The notes under the pieces were generated by a model. It was not told where the DNA came from, searched no databases, and saw only the letters and a program-made list of their open reading frames with translations. Shown one piece after another: positions 9,901-19,042 of a stretch of DNA of 50,858 nucleotides (positions are counted from its first letter, which is position 1; the number at the start of each line of letters is the position of its first letter). Position numbers and translations under genes: made by a program. The stretch is from Phycisphaerae bacterium (GTDB lineage Bacteria > Planctomycetota > Phycisphaerae > UBA1845), in the NCBI GenBank assembly GCA_022072505.1, contig JAJVHU010000046.1, positions 1-50,858 of the forward strand, read 5' to 3'.

Positions 9901-10641
9901 TCATTCGACTCCCTCCGCCCCTCTCGGGCGCGCAATCAGCCGCTTCATCTGCCGCACCGCCTCCCGGAACCCGACGAACACGCTCCGCGCCACGATCGAA
10001 TGTCCGATGTTGAACTCCGACAACCCCGCGAGCCCCGCCAGCGCACGCACGTTCCGGTACGTCAGCCCGTGTCCGGCATGAACCTCCAGCCGCGCCGATC
10101 GCGCAACCTCCACCGCGCGCCGAATCTCGTCCAGCGCCCGCCCGTGCTCGCGCGCGTTCGGCGCATGCGCATACCGCCCCGTCCACAATTCGACCGCCTG
10201 AAACCCCGCGTCGGCCGACGCCCGGATCTGATCGTCCAGCGGCTCGATGAACGCGCTGAGGAGGATCCCGCGCGACGACAACCGCGAGACAACCTCCTTC
10301 ACGCGCCCGTGAAACCGGACGACGTCCAGCCCGCCCTCGGTCGTCAGCTCCTCGCGCCGCTCGGGAACGAGCGTGCATTGATCCGGGGCCAGTTCCTCCG
10401 CGAACGCGACGATCTCCTCCGCGATCGCCATCTCCATGTTGAGCTTGACGCCCACCGTCTGACGAAGAACACGCGCGTCCCGATCCTGAATATGACGACG
10501 ATCCTCGCGCAGGTGGAAGGTGATGCCGTCCGCGCCGCCCAGTTCCGCCTCGACCGCCGCCCAGACCGGGTCCGGCTCGTCCGTGCGACGCGCCTGCCGC
10601 ACCGTCGCGACGTGATCAATGTTGACGCCCAGCTTCGGCAT
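9901..10641 (-). CDS. pdxJ: Pyridoxine 5'-phosphate synthase
   Basis: 246 residues, usual length for PdxJ. It joins 1-deoxyxylulose 5-phosphate and 3-amino-2-oxopropyl phosphate to pyridoxine 5'-phosphate in the DXP-dependent vitamin B6 route. The sequence opens LGVNIDHVATVRQAR, followed by DGITFHLREDRRHI, MEMAIAEEIV, LVPERREELTTEGG, and HAGHGLTYRN. The C-terminus has GLSEFNIGHSIVARSVFVG, the phosphate-binding loop region. Kinase A ends 46 bases upstream and dapA follows with the stop and a possible dapA ATG overlapping, so these housekeeping genes probably share a transcript with the kinase run. Confidence 0.96.
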   Translation of the reverse strand: MPKLGVNIDHVATVRQARRTDEPDPVWAAVEAELGGADGITFHLREDRRHIQDRDARVLRQTVGVKLNMEMAIAEEIVAFAEELAPDQCTLVPERREELTTEGGLDVVRFHGRVKEVVSRLSSRGILLSAFIEPLDDQIRASADAGFQAVELWTGRYAHAPNAREHGRALDEIRRAVEVARSARLEVHAGHGLTYRNVRALAGLAGLSEFNIGHSIVARSVFVGFREAVRQMKRLIARPRGAEGVE

Positions 10642-10687
10642 GACGCCGATTATACGGGCGACGCTTCGGCGGGGAAACGCGCGTTCG

Positions 10688-13024
10688 TTACAGATTCCCC
10701 GCCGGACCCGCCGACGGCCGCGGCGGCGGCGCAGCCCCGGAATGCGACGAATCCGTCATCAGAAACGGGCGAGGCGCCGCGCTCCTCCGCCCCCGCGCCG
10801 CCGCAACGGTCACGAACATCAGCGACGACGCGACCAGCACCGGAATCATCGCCGGGCGGACATTGTGGTTCCGCCACGTGTATTGCTGATACACGTATTG
10901 CCCGTTCGGATAGACACCCTCATAAAACTGACGGTAGCCGCGCGACATCGGCGGATCCGCGATCAGCGTGATCGCCGCGCCGATCGCCGTCGCCGTCCCC
11001 GCCAGCAGGAGGGGCCGCATCGTCTCCCGCCAGAACCCGACGCGCCGACGCACCGTCGTCTTGCTCAGCGCAAACAACGACCCCATCGCGCACCCGATCA
11101 GCGCGATGATCGGCGCCTGCGGCGTGTTCATCGTCCGCCCCATCACCGCCAGCGCCACCACGCTGACCACCACCCCGATCAGCAGCGTGAACGCCACGAT
11201 GCTCCAGAACGCCCGCGCAAACCCGGATCGAAGCGCCGGTTGAGGCGGCACGTCCGCCGCCGCTTCTCCCGCAGGTCCGGCTCCACCCGGCTGCACGCCC
11301 GCCTCCTGCGGCCCGCCAACCCAATGCGGCGGCGCGGGACTGACCGGCGGCGCCGTCGGACTCGCGACGTTCCAGCTCCGCGGGTATTGCATCCTGAAGA
11401 ACACCGCGCCGTCGCGTAACCGCTTCTCAACCTGATGAAACGGAGCCTCGGCCGCGCCGCCTGCTCCGGCGGGCTTTGTCGCCGGCGCCGCGCCGCTCGC
11501 CGGCTGAAGCCACCACCCCGAAGCCTGAAGCACCAGCGTGATCGCCATCGCGATCGCCGCCGAGCCGAACATCGCCGCCGGCTCGCCGTCCAACACGCCC
11601 GCCAGCGGAACCGCCGCCGCAAACGCGCCCAGCGCCTTGCGGAACGCGTCGCCCGCGTTCAACGCCCCGCACGACCCGAAATGAATCGCCTTCGACCAGT
11701 CCGCGAACATCACGAGGATCAGCAGGCTCAGCAGCATCGCCCCTCCGTCCCCGTCCACCCGTGAATCCGACAGCGCCGGCGCCGCCCCGAAAAGCAGCGG
11801 CAACCCGGCACACACCAGCATCACCACCCGTTTCGCCCACGTCGGATACGCGCTCGCCCCCAACCACCCCAGCACCTTCCGCCCCAGCAGAATTCCCCCC
11901 GATCCCGCCAGCGTCATCAGCCCCGCCGACGCCGCCAGCTCCTCCGTCCGGAATTCGCTCATCGCCGCCGTCGCCAGACCCGAAAGGAAGCTCATCCCGA
12001 CCGCCATCAAGCCTGTCAGCAGCATCCGTTGCGTCCGGTCGCGTCGCGGAATCAACGTCGCCGCAGGCTCCGGGGCGCCGATCGGCGGGGGCGGAGGAGG
12101 CGCCCACGCCGCTCCGCGCTCCGCAGGCCTGGGGTTCGGCGACGGACGCGGCGAGTCAAACCGCTCCGCGTATCCCGCCCGCGCCGCATGTGTCAGGCTC
12201 ATCTCCGGATTGAATCCCGCCAGGCTGCGCTGCACGTCCTCCACGCCGAGCACGTCCTGCATCATCTCGTCCACCGTCGCGTAACGATCCTTCGGATCCT
12301 TCGCCAGCGCCTTGCGGATCACCTGCGCGAAAGGCGCGGGCAGGCGGTCCACCTCCGGCTGCTGCGTGAGGTGCTTCATCAGCACCTCGCCCATGCTGGC
12401 CCCCTCGAAGGGCACGCGGCCCAGCAGCATTTCGTAAAGAATCACCCCCAGCGCATAAACGTCGATGCTGCGGGTATACGAACCGCTCCCCACCTCCGGC
12501 GCCATGTAATGCACCGTCCCCACGCTCGCCGTCTGAACGCTGTGCCGCGACACCGAGATGAATTTCGATAGCCCGTAATCCCCGATCTTCACGTACCCGT
12601 CGTCGTAAAAAATGTTCCCGGGTTTCAGATCCCGATGCACGATGCCGCGCTCGTGCAGGTATGAAAGTCCCGACGCGATCCCCTTGAGGAAAAACACCGC
12701 CTTCGCCACGCCCAGTCCGTGCGGCTCCGCCGTCAGAAGATCGCGCAGCGACGCCCCCGAAATGTACTCCATGATGATGAAGTACTCGCCGTGCTCGTTC
12801 TTCCGCACGTCGAAAATCGAAACCAGGTGCGGGCTTTTGAGGTTGATGCAATGCGCCACGCCGCGCAGCTCCACGTCCGGATTGTCGCGCAGGTGCTTGA
12901 TCGCCACCTCGCGCCCCCCGTCGCTCAGCGCGTAATACACCTCTCCGAATCCCCCGCGCCCCACGGCACGCTGGATCGTGTACTGATCCAGAACGCGGTC
13001 CCCATGTTTGAACGTAAATGCCAT
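10688..13024 (-). CDS. Kinase A: Ser/Thr kinase with long membrane C-terminus
   Basis: 778 residues from ATG 13024 (MAFTFKHGD). Residues 15-270 are a Hanks-type kinase: glycine loop GRGGFGEVYYA, lysine 43 in AIKHL, HRDLKPGN with Asp132, GDYGLSKF in place of DFG, and GTVHYMAPE. A Pro-rich linker (about 290-340) leads to some nine or ten hydrophobic segments, for example LLTGLMAVGMSFLSGLATA and AFWSIVAFTLLIGVVVSVVALAV, split by a large soluble loop. It is therefore a membrane kinase with its catalytic domain in the cytoplasm. Paralogues B and C lie directly upstream. Substrates are unknown; the FHA protein of the same run is the obvious candidate partner. Confidence 0.92.
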   Translation of the reverse strand: MAFTFKHGDRVLDQYTIQRAVGRGGFGEVYYALSDGGREVAIKHLRDNPDVELRGVAHCINLKSPHLVSIFDVRKNEHGEYFIIMEYISGASLRDLLTAEPHGLGVAKAVFFLKGIASGLSYLHERGIVHRDLKPGNIFYDDGYVKIGDYGLSKFISVSRHSVQTASVGTVHYMAPEVGSGSYTRSIDVYALGVILYEMLLGRVPFEGASMGEVLMKHLTQQPEVDRLPAPFAQVIRKALAKDPKDRYATVDEMMQDVLGVEDVQRSLAGFNPEMSLTHAARAGYAERFDSPRPSPNPRPAERGAAWAPPPPPPIGAPEPAATLIPRRDRTQRMLLTGLMAVGMSFLSGLATAAMSEFRTEELAASAGLMTLAGSGGILLGRKVLGWLGASAYPTWAKRVVMLVCAGLPLLFGAAPALSDSRVDGDGGAMLLSLLILVMFADWSKAIHFGSCGALNAGDAFRKALGAFAAAVPLAGVLDGEPAAMFGSAAIAMAITLVLQASGWWLQPASGAAPATKPAGAGGAAEAPFHQVEKRLRDGAVFFRMQYPRSWNVASPTAPPVSPAPPHWVGGPQEAGVQPGGAGPAGEAAADVPPQPALRSGFARAFWSIVAFTLLIGVVVSVVALAVMGRTMNTPQAPIIALIGCAMGSLFALSKTTVRRRVGFWRETMRPLLLAGTATAIGAAITLIADPPMSRGYRQFYEGVYPNGQYVYQQYTWRNHNVRPAMIPVLVASSLMFVTVAAARGRRSAAPRPFLMTDSSHSGAAPPPRPSAGPAGNL

Positions 13025-13244
13025 CGTAGTTCCCGGCGGCGAGCTGTTAGCTGCTGGCTCCAAGCTACTAGCCCCAAGCTGTTAGCCTCAACAAGCTGTT
13101 AGCTCCAAACCTCTGGTTAGCGCCCTTCGGACCGCAGACCTCCGGTCCGCACCTCGCGAAGTCATGCCCCCTCGCATCCCCAATTCCGCATTCCGCATTC
13201 TTCATTCCGAATTCATTCGTTATTCGCTCTTCGCAATTCGCTAT
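13025..13244. repeat. Repeat-filled spacer between kinases A and B
   Basis: On the plus strand, 13041-13120 is built from variants of AGCTGTTAGC and GCTACTAGCCCCAAGCTG. 13175-13247 is built from ATTC-containing hexamers such as CATTCCG and ATTCGCTATTC and ends at the stop codon of kinase B. The same two-part arrangement, with long shared words, fills 14883-15083. A short CTCCGGTCCGCACC at 13140-13153 recurs near 20050. No gene is seen here. Confidence 0.8.
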
Positions 13245-14882
13245 TCAGTCTTTTATCACCGACGCCACCCACCGCTCGACCCCGCGCTCAATGACGGCGT
13301 CCAACTCCGGCGACAGCGGTCTCGATTCCACCTTCGATTCCGGCGCTTCACCGAGCACGCCCTCCAGCCCGCGCAACTCGCCCGCCAGCACCCGCATCTC
13401 CCGCTGCGTCACCCAGCAGCCCCAGCTTCCGTCCATCTCCAGCGAGCAGTTCAACCGCAATCCTCCGTCCGCCTCGAACCCCGCGATCGTCAGCCGCGTC
13501 TTGCACTTGCGGATGTCGTCCGTCCACTCTCCGCTTTTGCTCCCGCGCTTGAACCGCCAGATCATCGGCTCCCGCTCCCCGACCTTGTAGCCCAGCAGGC
13601 TCAGGTACCGCGTCATCAATTCATCCAGGTTCCCCCGCCGCGTCGTCACGAACGAATGCTGAAGCGGCAGCGCCAGGCGCTCGCCCTTCGGCGAAGGCCG
13701 GCGATACAACCACGCCCCGACCGCGAACGCCTGCAGCGCCAGCGCCCCGCACACCACCAGGATCGCCACATCCGTCCCCCCGATGCGCCCGTCGATCGCC
13801 TCGACCACCACGCTCACCGGAGCGAACGCCAGAAGCAGCGCCCCCAGCGCCAGCAGCTTCACCGCCCAGCTTCGACGCCTCGCCAGCGAAGCCCGCGCCG
13901 CCTCATCCGGCTCTCCAGATTCAGGCGCCTCCGCGGCAAGGGTCGGCGCAAAAGGCGTCAACAAGGATTCGGAACCCAGTCCGCGACCCCCGCTCGATCC
14001 GCCCGTCGGAACCGCAACGCCCGCAGCCGCGGCGAAGCGTCCGGCGGCGCGCGTCAGGCTCATCGGCTCGAACCCCGCCAGCGATCGCTCGAAATCCGGC
14101 TCGTTGAACACCTCCGCCATCATCTCCTGCACCGTCGCGTAACGATCCTTCGGATCCTTCGCCAAGGCTTTGCGGATCACCCGCGGAAACGGCGCGGGAA
14201 GCTCGTCCACCTCCGGCTGCGCCGTCAGATGCTTGATGACGACCTCCCCCATGCTCGATCCGTCGAAGGGAACCTTCCCCAGCAGCATCTCATACAGAAT
14301 CACGCCGAGCGCGTAGATGTCCACGCCGCGCGAGTAACTCCCGCTGCCCACCTCCGGCGCCATGTAATGCACCGTCCCCACGCTCGAGGTCTGTGCGCTG
14401 TGCCGGGACACGGTGATGAACTTCGACAGACCGTAGTCGCCGATCTTCACCCGCCCCTCGTCGCAGAGAATGTTCCCCGGCTTCAGATCCCGATGCACAA
14501 TGCCCCGGTCGTGCAGATACGCCAGCCCCTGCCCGATCTCGCGCAGGAAGTACAACGCCTTCTGCACGCCCAGCCCCTTCGGCGATTCGATCAGCAGCTC
14601 GCGCAGGCTCGGACCAGACACGTATTCCATCACGAGGAAGTGCTCGCCCTCGACGTTCTGCTTGACGTCAAAAATGCTCACCAGGTGTGGGCTCTTGAGG
14701 TTCAGACATTGAGCCACGCCGCGAAGCTCCACCGCGTGATTGTCCCGCAGGTGCTTCAGCGCCACTTCCTTCCCGCCGTCGCTCAAGGCGTAATACACTT
14801 CTCCGAATCCCCCGCGCCCCACGCCGCGCTGGATCGTGTAACCCTCGAGGGGCCGGTCGCCGTTTTTGAAGGTGTACGCCAT
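13245..14882 (-). CDS. Kinase B: Ser/Thr kinase with two membrane helices and C-terminal domain
   Basis: 545 residues from ATG 14882 (MAYTFKNGD); an upstream in-frame ATG at 14942 lies in repeat sequence. The kinase domain (15-270) has GRGGFGEVYYA, lysine 43, HRDLKPGN with Asp132, GDYGLSKF and GTVHYMAPE. After a linker, two hydrophobic helices follow, LLALGALLLAFAPVSVVVEA and VAILVVCGALALQAFAVGAWLY. The last 150 residues are soluble (FVTTRRGNLDELMTRYLSLL, then a Trp-containing strand-rich part) and match nothing I recognise. It is one of three paralogues in a row, about 60-70% alike over the kinase domain by eye but different beyond it. Confidence 0.92.
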   Translation of the reverse strand: MAYTFKNGDRPLEGYTIQRGVGRGGFGEVYYALSDGGKEVALKHLRDNHAVELRGVAQCLNLKSPHLVSIFDVKQNVEGEHFLVMEYVSGPSLRELLIESPKGLGVQKALYFLREIGQGLAYLHDRGIVHRDLKPGNILCDEGRVKIGDYGLSKFITVSRHSAQTSSVGTVHYMAPEVGSGSYSRGVDIYALGVILYEMLLGKVPFDGSSMGEVVIKHLTAQPEVDELPAPFPRVIRKALAKDPKDRYATVQEMMAEVFNEPDFERSLAGFEPMSLTRAAGRFAAAAGVAVPTGGSSGGRGLGSESLLTPFAPTLAAEAPESGEPDEAARASLARRRSWAVKLLALGALLLAFAPVSVVVEAIDGRIGGTDVAILVVCGALALQAFAVGAWLYRRPSPKGERLALPLQHSFVTTRRGNLDELMTRYLSLLGYKVGEREPMIWRFKRGSKSGEWTDDIRKCKTRLTIAGFEADGGLRLNCSLEMDGSWGCWVTQREMRVLAGELRGLEGVLGEAPESKVESRPLSPELDAVIERGVERWVASVIKD

Positions 14883-15083
14883 CGTGAAAATCCGCTGCAA
14901 GCCCAAAACCGCTAGCTCCAAGCGGCTAGCTACTAGCCCCAAGCTGCTGGCTGTTAGCCAGAGAAAATCTCTCGGTCATCGGTTGATCACAGCACCCCGT
15001 ATTCTTCATTCTTAATTCTGCATTCTGCATTCTGCATTCTGCATTCAATTCATCATTCGCTCTTCGACCTTCGCTATTCCACC
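14883..15083. repeat. Repeat-filled spacer between kinases B and C
   Basis: Same construction as the 13025-13244 spacer: a TAGCT-rich part (14905-14957, with GCTACTAGCCCCAAGCTG shared) and an ATTC-rich part (15000-15079) with CATTCTG repeated four times in tandem and CATTCGCTCTTCG shared with the other spacer. It begins immediately beyond the stop of kinase C. No gene is seen. Confidence 0.8.
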
Positions 15084-16484
15084 TCACGCCGCCGCCTTTC
15101 GCGCTCCCATCGGCACGTCCTCGTCCGCATATATGTGCAGCGTGTTGGCGATCCGATCGTGCAACGCGCGCTTCCGGTCGTCGAACGCCGCCATGAGATA
15201 CCCGAACCCGAGCGTGAACGTGCTCAGAAAGCTCGCCAACGTCCGACGCAGCGCGTCTCCCGAGTCCAGCATCGTCCCGTCCGCGTTGATCACCCGAATC
15301 CCGCACGCCCGCTTGCCCACCGTCTGTCCGTGCCACGATCCCAGCAGCCACACTTCGTACACCACCGACAGGATCACGCCCCCCAGAACCGGCAGCATCG
15401 CCTGCGCCAGAAGTGTCGGAAGCAGCAGCACGAGGCTGTCGATGATCACGGCCCCCGTCCGGATCCAGAACCCTGCATACCGCACGCGACCCATCGAAAC
15501 TTCCGGCGCCAGCGGCTTGCCGCCGGCCGCAAGGTAAGGCGAAACCGCCGGTGGCGGCGCTGCACGCGGAGGCGGCGGAGGTCCGAACGCGGGGACTCCC
15601 GCCGCCCCAACGCCGGGACGCGGATCCGAAGCGCCACGCGCCGCCGCTACGGACAGACTCAACTCCGGGTTGAACACCGACAGGCTGCTGCGCGCGGCCT
15701 CGGCGCCCAGAACGTCCGTCATCAGGTCGTCCACCGTCGCGTAACGATGCTGCGGGTCTTTCTCCATCGCTTTGCGGATGACCCGCGCAAAAGGCTCGGG
15801 CAAACCGTCCACGTTCGGCGCCTGCGTCAGGTGCTTCATCAGCACCTCGCCCATGCTCGCCCCCTCAAACGGCACGCGACCGGTGAGCATCTCGAAAAGC
15901 ATCACCCCCACCGCGTACACGTCGATCGCCCGCGAGTAATTCCCGCTCCCCACCTCCGGCGCCATGTAATGCACCGTCCCCACGCTCGACGTGTGCGCGC
16001 TGTGCCGCGACACCGACATGAACTTCGACAGACCGTAGTCGCCGATCTTCACGTACCCGTCGTCGTAGAAAATGTTGCCGGGCTTCAAGTCCCGATGAAC
16101 GACGCCCCGGTCGTGCAGATACGACAGCCCCTCGCACATCCCCTTGAGAAAAAACAGCGCCTTGGCGGACCCCAGCCCGCCGGGCTCCGCCGTCAGCAGG
16201 TCGCGCAGCGACGGCCCCGACACGTACTCCATGACGATGAAAGGCTCGCCGGCGGCGCTCTGGCGCACATCGTAGATCGAAATGAGGTGCGGGTTCTTGA
16301 GGTTCATGCACGCCTCGACGCCGCGCAGCTCCACCTCCGGATTGTCCCGCAGGTACTTGAGCGCGACATCCTTCCCGCCGTCGCTGACCGCGTAGTACAC
16401 CTCCCCGAACCCCCCGCGCCCCACCGCGCGCTGGATCGTGTACCCCTCGACCGGCCGATCACCATGCTTGAACGTAAACGCCAT
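15084..16484 (-). CDS. Kinase C: Ser/Thr kinase with RDD membrane domain
   Basis: 466 residues from ATG 16484. The kinase domain carries GRGGFGEVYYA, lysine 43, HRDLKPGN with Asp132, GDYGLSKF and GTVHYMAPE. A Pro-rich linker (about 300-325) leads to an RDD-type domain: VRYAGFWIRTGAVIIDSLVLL, a second helix pair, LLGSWHGQTVGKRACGIRV, and a last helix before RALHDRIANTLHIY. RDD domains are short three-helix membrane modules of unknown, possibly transport-related, role. It is the first kinase of the run, 146 bases after the FHA gene. Nothing notable is seen in that 146-base gap. Confidence 0.93.
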   Translation of the reverse strand: MAFTFKHGDRPVEGYTIQRAVGRGGFGEVYYAVSDGGKDVALKYLRDNPEVELRGVEACMNLKNPHLISIYDVRQSAAGEPFIVMEYVSGPSLRDLLTAEPGGLGSAKALFFLKGMCEGLSYLHDRGVVHRDLKPGNIFYDDGYVKIGDYGLSKFMSVSRHSAHTSSVGTVHYMAPEVGSGNYSRAIDVYAVGVMLFEMLTGRVPFEGASMGEVLMKHLTQAPNVDGLPEPFARVIRKAMEKDPQHRYATVDDLMTDVLGAEAARSSLSVFNPELSLSVAAARGASDPRPGVGAAGVPAFGPPPPPRAAPPPAVSPYLAAGGKPLAPEVSMGRVRYAGFWIRTGAVIIDSLVLLLPTLLAQAMLPVLGGVILSVVYEVWLLGSWHGQTVGKRACGIRVINADGTMLDSGDALRRTLASFLSTFTLGFGYLMAAFDDRKRALHDRIANTLHIYADEDVPMGARKAAA

Positions 16485-16630
16485 CGAATTCCTGTTTGAG
16501 GTCCGTCTTGACCTTCCCTCTCGCCATCATACGGGTTCGCCCCCCCCGCCTCTGCCCGCTCCCCCTGCGCGCATCCGGGATCGAATGCCTTACGACCCGC
16601 CCGCGGTCCGAAACGCGAGTTCCGAACCCC

Positions 16631-18226
16631 CTATGCCGTCCTCGCCTGCCACGGCTGAAGCACGAAACTCACGCCCGCGATCTGCGCCGGCACGCCGACC
16701 TCCACCCACTGCCCGCTGGACGCGTCCAGCCCGCTCGGCTGCGCCCACAACCGTCCGCCTCGGTTCATCAGCACGATCGCCCGCTCGGCGTGACGACAGC
16801 GCACATGCGCGGTGGACCCGTTTCCGATCGTCGCGTGATCCTTGAAGAGCAGCACCGTGCGCACGTCCTGCGGCATCTTCGTCGTGTCGCTCAGCGTCAG
16901 CACCGCCGTCAGGCTCTTGCGGCTGGGCAGCTTGAACTCAAACTTCGCCCGCCGCCCGAGCATCACGCGGTCGCCGTCCCGCAGAAGCTGCTGACGGTAC
17001 ATCCGCCCGCCGATCTCGACGTCCCGCGTGCCGAAGATGAAATAATCCTCCTCGATCCGCGCGATCTCCGCATGCCGCTCCGCCAGGTCGCCGAAAAGCG
17101 TCATGTCCGCCGGATGTTCCGCCGCCACCCGCCCGACGCTGCACCGATCCGAAAAAACCAGCAACGTGCTTCCGCCGCCGTCCACCAGCATCAGAAGATG
17201 CCGCGGACCCGCCGGCGAGCGCGTCCCCGCTCCCGCCGCCAGCATCACCGTCTCGTCCAGCGCCGCGCGCCCCTCGTATCCGGCAGGCACGACCCGCGCG
17301 GCGCCCGCCGGCGCAGCCTCCCACGTCGCCCACTGCCCCAGCGGTCCGACGCGCAGCTCCAGGTCGATGTCCTCCGCCTCGCGCAAACGCCTGGCCATCG
17401 CGTCGACCCACTTCGGCGCCGGCGTCATCTGTGCCAGCGCCGCCACGCACTTCCGTGCCTCGCCGAACGCATGTCCTCGAAGGTGATCCGCCGCCCGCCG
17501 TGCCTCGCGTAGAAACGCCTCCAGCTCCCTGCGGCGCGGATCCTGACTCGCCAGTCCCCGCAGCGCCTTCAATTCCTCCGCCCCCCGCGCGAGCCGTCCC
17601 TCGTGGATCGCCTTCGTCGCCCGCTCCAGGGCTTCGTTCGCCAGTGCGGACTCCAGCGCCACCACCGCCGCATGATGCGCATCAAGACGACGCGCCGCCT
17701 CGACCCGCTCCGCCGCCGCCGCGATCTGACCTTCCTTCAGACGCTGACGCGCCTGCTCGATCATCGTCGCCGCTTCCGCCGCGCGCCGCTCGATCGTCTG
17801 ACCGATCACCGCCGCCTCCGCGTCTCCGGTCGCCCCGTGCTCGAGAATCTGCCGACCCGCCGCCAGCGATCCCGCCTCCACCCGCCGCCGCGCCTCCGTC
17901 AGCGCATGCTCGCGCGACGCCAGATTCCGATGAACCACGCTCACCACCGTCTCGATGTTCCGACGAAGCTCCGCCAGCTCATCCGTCCGCACCCCCGCCA
18001 GCAGCGCCCGGTCCACGTCCGCCAGCGCTTCCGCGAAGCGGTCCCCGCGGAAATGCCCGCGCGCCCGCTCCGCCAGCGGCTCCACCAGTTGCTCAAGCAC
18101 CGCCTTCCCGCGCGGATGAATCCGAAGGTCCGCCGCACTCGCCAGGCGGTAAGCCTCGTCGAGACGGCCGGCTTTCAACGCCTGCTCCGCCGCACGTAGA
18201 CGCATGAATACCAAGCGACTGAACAT
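16631..18226 (-). CDS. FHA-domain protein with helical repeat N-terminus
   Basis: 531 residues from ATG 18226 (AGAGG ribosome site). Residues 1-260 are Ala/Arg/Glu-rich helices with TPR-like spacing (LKAGRLDEAYRLASAADL, RFAEALADVDRALLAG). The C-terminal half contains one clear FHA-like module, about 360-430: CSVGRVAAEHPADMTL, then DLAERHAEIARIEEDYFI and GDRVMLGRRAKFEF. A second, weaker one follows at about 440-525 (ATIGNGSTAHVRCRH). FHA domains bind phosphothreonine peptides, so the protein is a likely target or adaptor of the three kinases encoded downstream on the same strand. No enzyme motif is seen. Confidence 0.78.
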   Translation of the reverse strand: MFSRLVFMRLRAAEQALKAGRLDEAYRLASAADLRIHPRGKAVLEQLVEPLAERARGHFRGDRFAEALADVDRALLAGVRTDELAELRRNIETVVSVVHRNLASREHALTEARRRVEAGSLAAGRQILEHGATGDAEAAVIGQTIERRAAEAATMIEQARQRLKEGQIAAAAERVEAARRLDAHHAAVVALESALANEALERATKAIHEGRLARGAEELKALRGLASQDPRRRELEAFLREARRAADHLRGHAFGEARKCVAALAQMTPAPKWVDAMARRLREAEDIDLELRVGPLGQWATWEAAPAGAARVVPAGYEGRAALDETVMLAAGAGTRSPAGPRHLLMLVDGGGSTLLVFSDRCSVGRVAAEHPADMTLFGDLAERHAEIARIEEDYFIFGTRDVEIGGRMYRQQLLRDGDRVMLGRRAKFEFKLPSRKSLTAVLTLSDTTKMPQDVRTVLLFKDHATIGNGSTAHVRCRHAERAIVLMNRGGRLWAQPSGLDASSGQWVEVGVPAQIAGVSFVLQPWQARTA

Positions 18227-18426
18227 AACACCTCTCGTCGTGGCGTCCCGGTCCAGCCGGCGCCGCCGACCGTCCCCGCCCTCAAGGATTTCGCCGGGCG
18301 GCGATCATTATTCCACGCACCAAGGCCGACATGCCCCGGGCAAGACGCCTCCCCTCGTTCCACCCTTCCAAGGTTCGCCCCTCACCTCTCGGCATCATGC
18401 CGCACGCGGACGCTCCCTGAACTCCA

Positions 18427-18860
18427 GATGTAGTGAAGTTGATTTTTTTCGCATCCCTCTTCAAAAATCAGCCTGATATGGCGCGGGATGTGTTGAAGCA
18501 CTTACGAAAAAGGGTGCGGGTTTGTTGAAACCCGGACAGCACGCCGCTGGACGTAATAACCCTCCGGAAGAGTCGCGGACATGCCGAAGCCCCCGGGGAA
18601 GAGTTCCGGGGTATGTTGAAGCTCCGATAAGGGGCGCACAGGGGGTGGAACTCGCTGGAGGCGACCGGAACCCCCGGCGGTGAAGAAGAAGAATCCCCAG
18701 CCCTAGCGGGGCGCTGGACAACAACCCGGCACGCCAGTGCCGGGAAGCCCGCGCGGGAGAAACGAAGTCCCGGAGGGATGCAAGAGACCTCGTAAGGACG
18801 CAAGCCCGTCGTACCGCCGCTCGATCGACCTGTCGCGCCGCCGCTTGATCGACCTGTCGT
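18427..18860. repeat. Palindrome-rich non-coding region
   Basis: The 816-base space 18227-19042 holds no convincing gene. Between 18427 and 18860 it is dense with short palindromes: a hairpin GTTGATTTTT/AAAAATCAGC (18438-18472), CCCGGCAC-GCCA-GTGCCGGG (18725-18744), TCCCGGAGGGA (18768-18778), and CCCTAGCGGGG. The recurring GTTGAA and ATGTTGAAGC words, and a direct repeat TTGATCGACCTGTCG/TCGATCGACCTGTCG (18822-18858), give it the look of worn REP-type repeats. Confidence 0.6.
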
Positions 18861-19042
18861 CGCCGATGCGGCTTTTTTGCCCGCGTTTTCTGGGACGTAC
18901 CCCCCGGCGCGGACGCCTTCGCTTGAATTCCAGAGCAGGCATCCGGACAATACGTGCGACGTCGAGTCGCAACGGGCGATGTCGGTAAACCCTGTCATAT
19001 CGGCCCGGGTCGGTCGATCGATTACGCGGGAGATGGATCAAC

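Noticed and set aside
9905..10378. N-terminal extension of dapA in the same open frame
   Set aside because: It overlaps pdxJ completely, and the family start fits ATG 9883 with a good ribosome site.
18468..18998. 176-codon minus-strand open frame in the repeat region
   Set aside because: It runs across palindromes and direct repeats, has a Ser/Pro/Arg composition typical of translated repeat DNA, and has no ribosome site.
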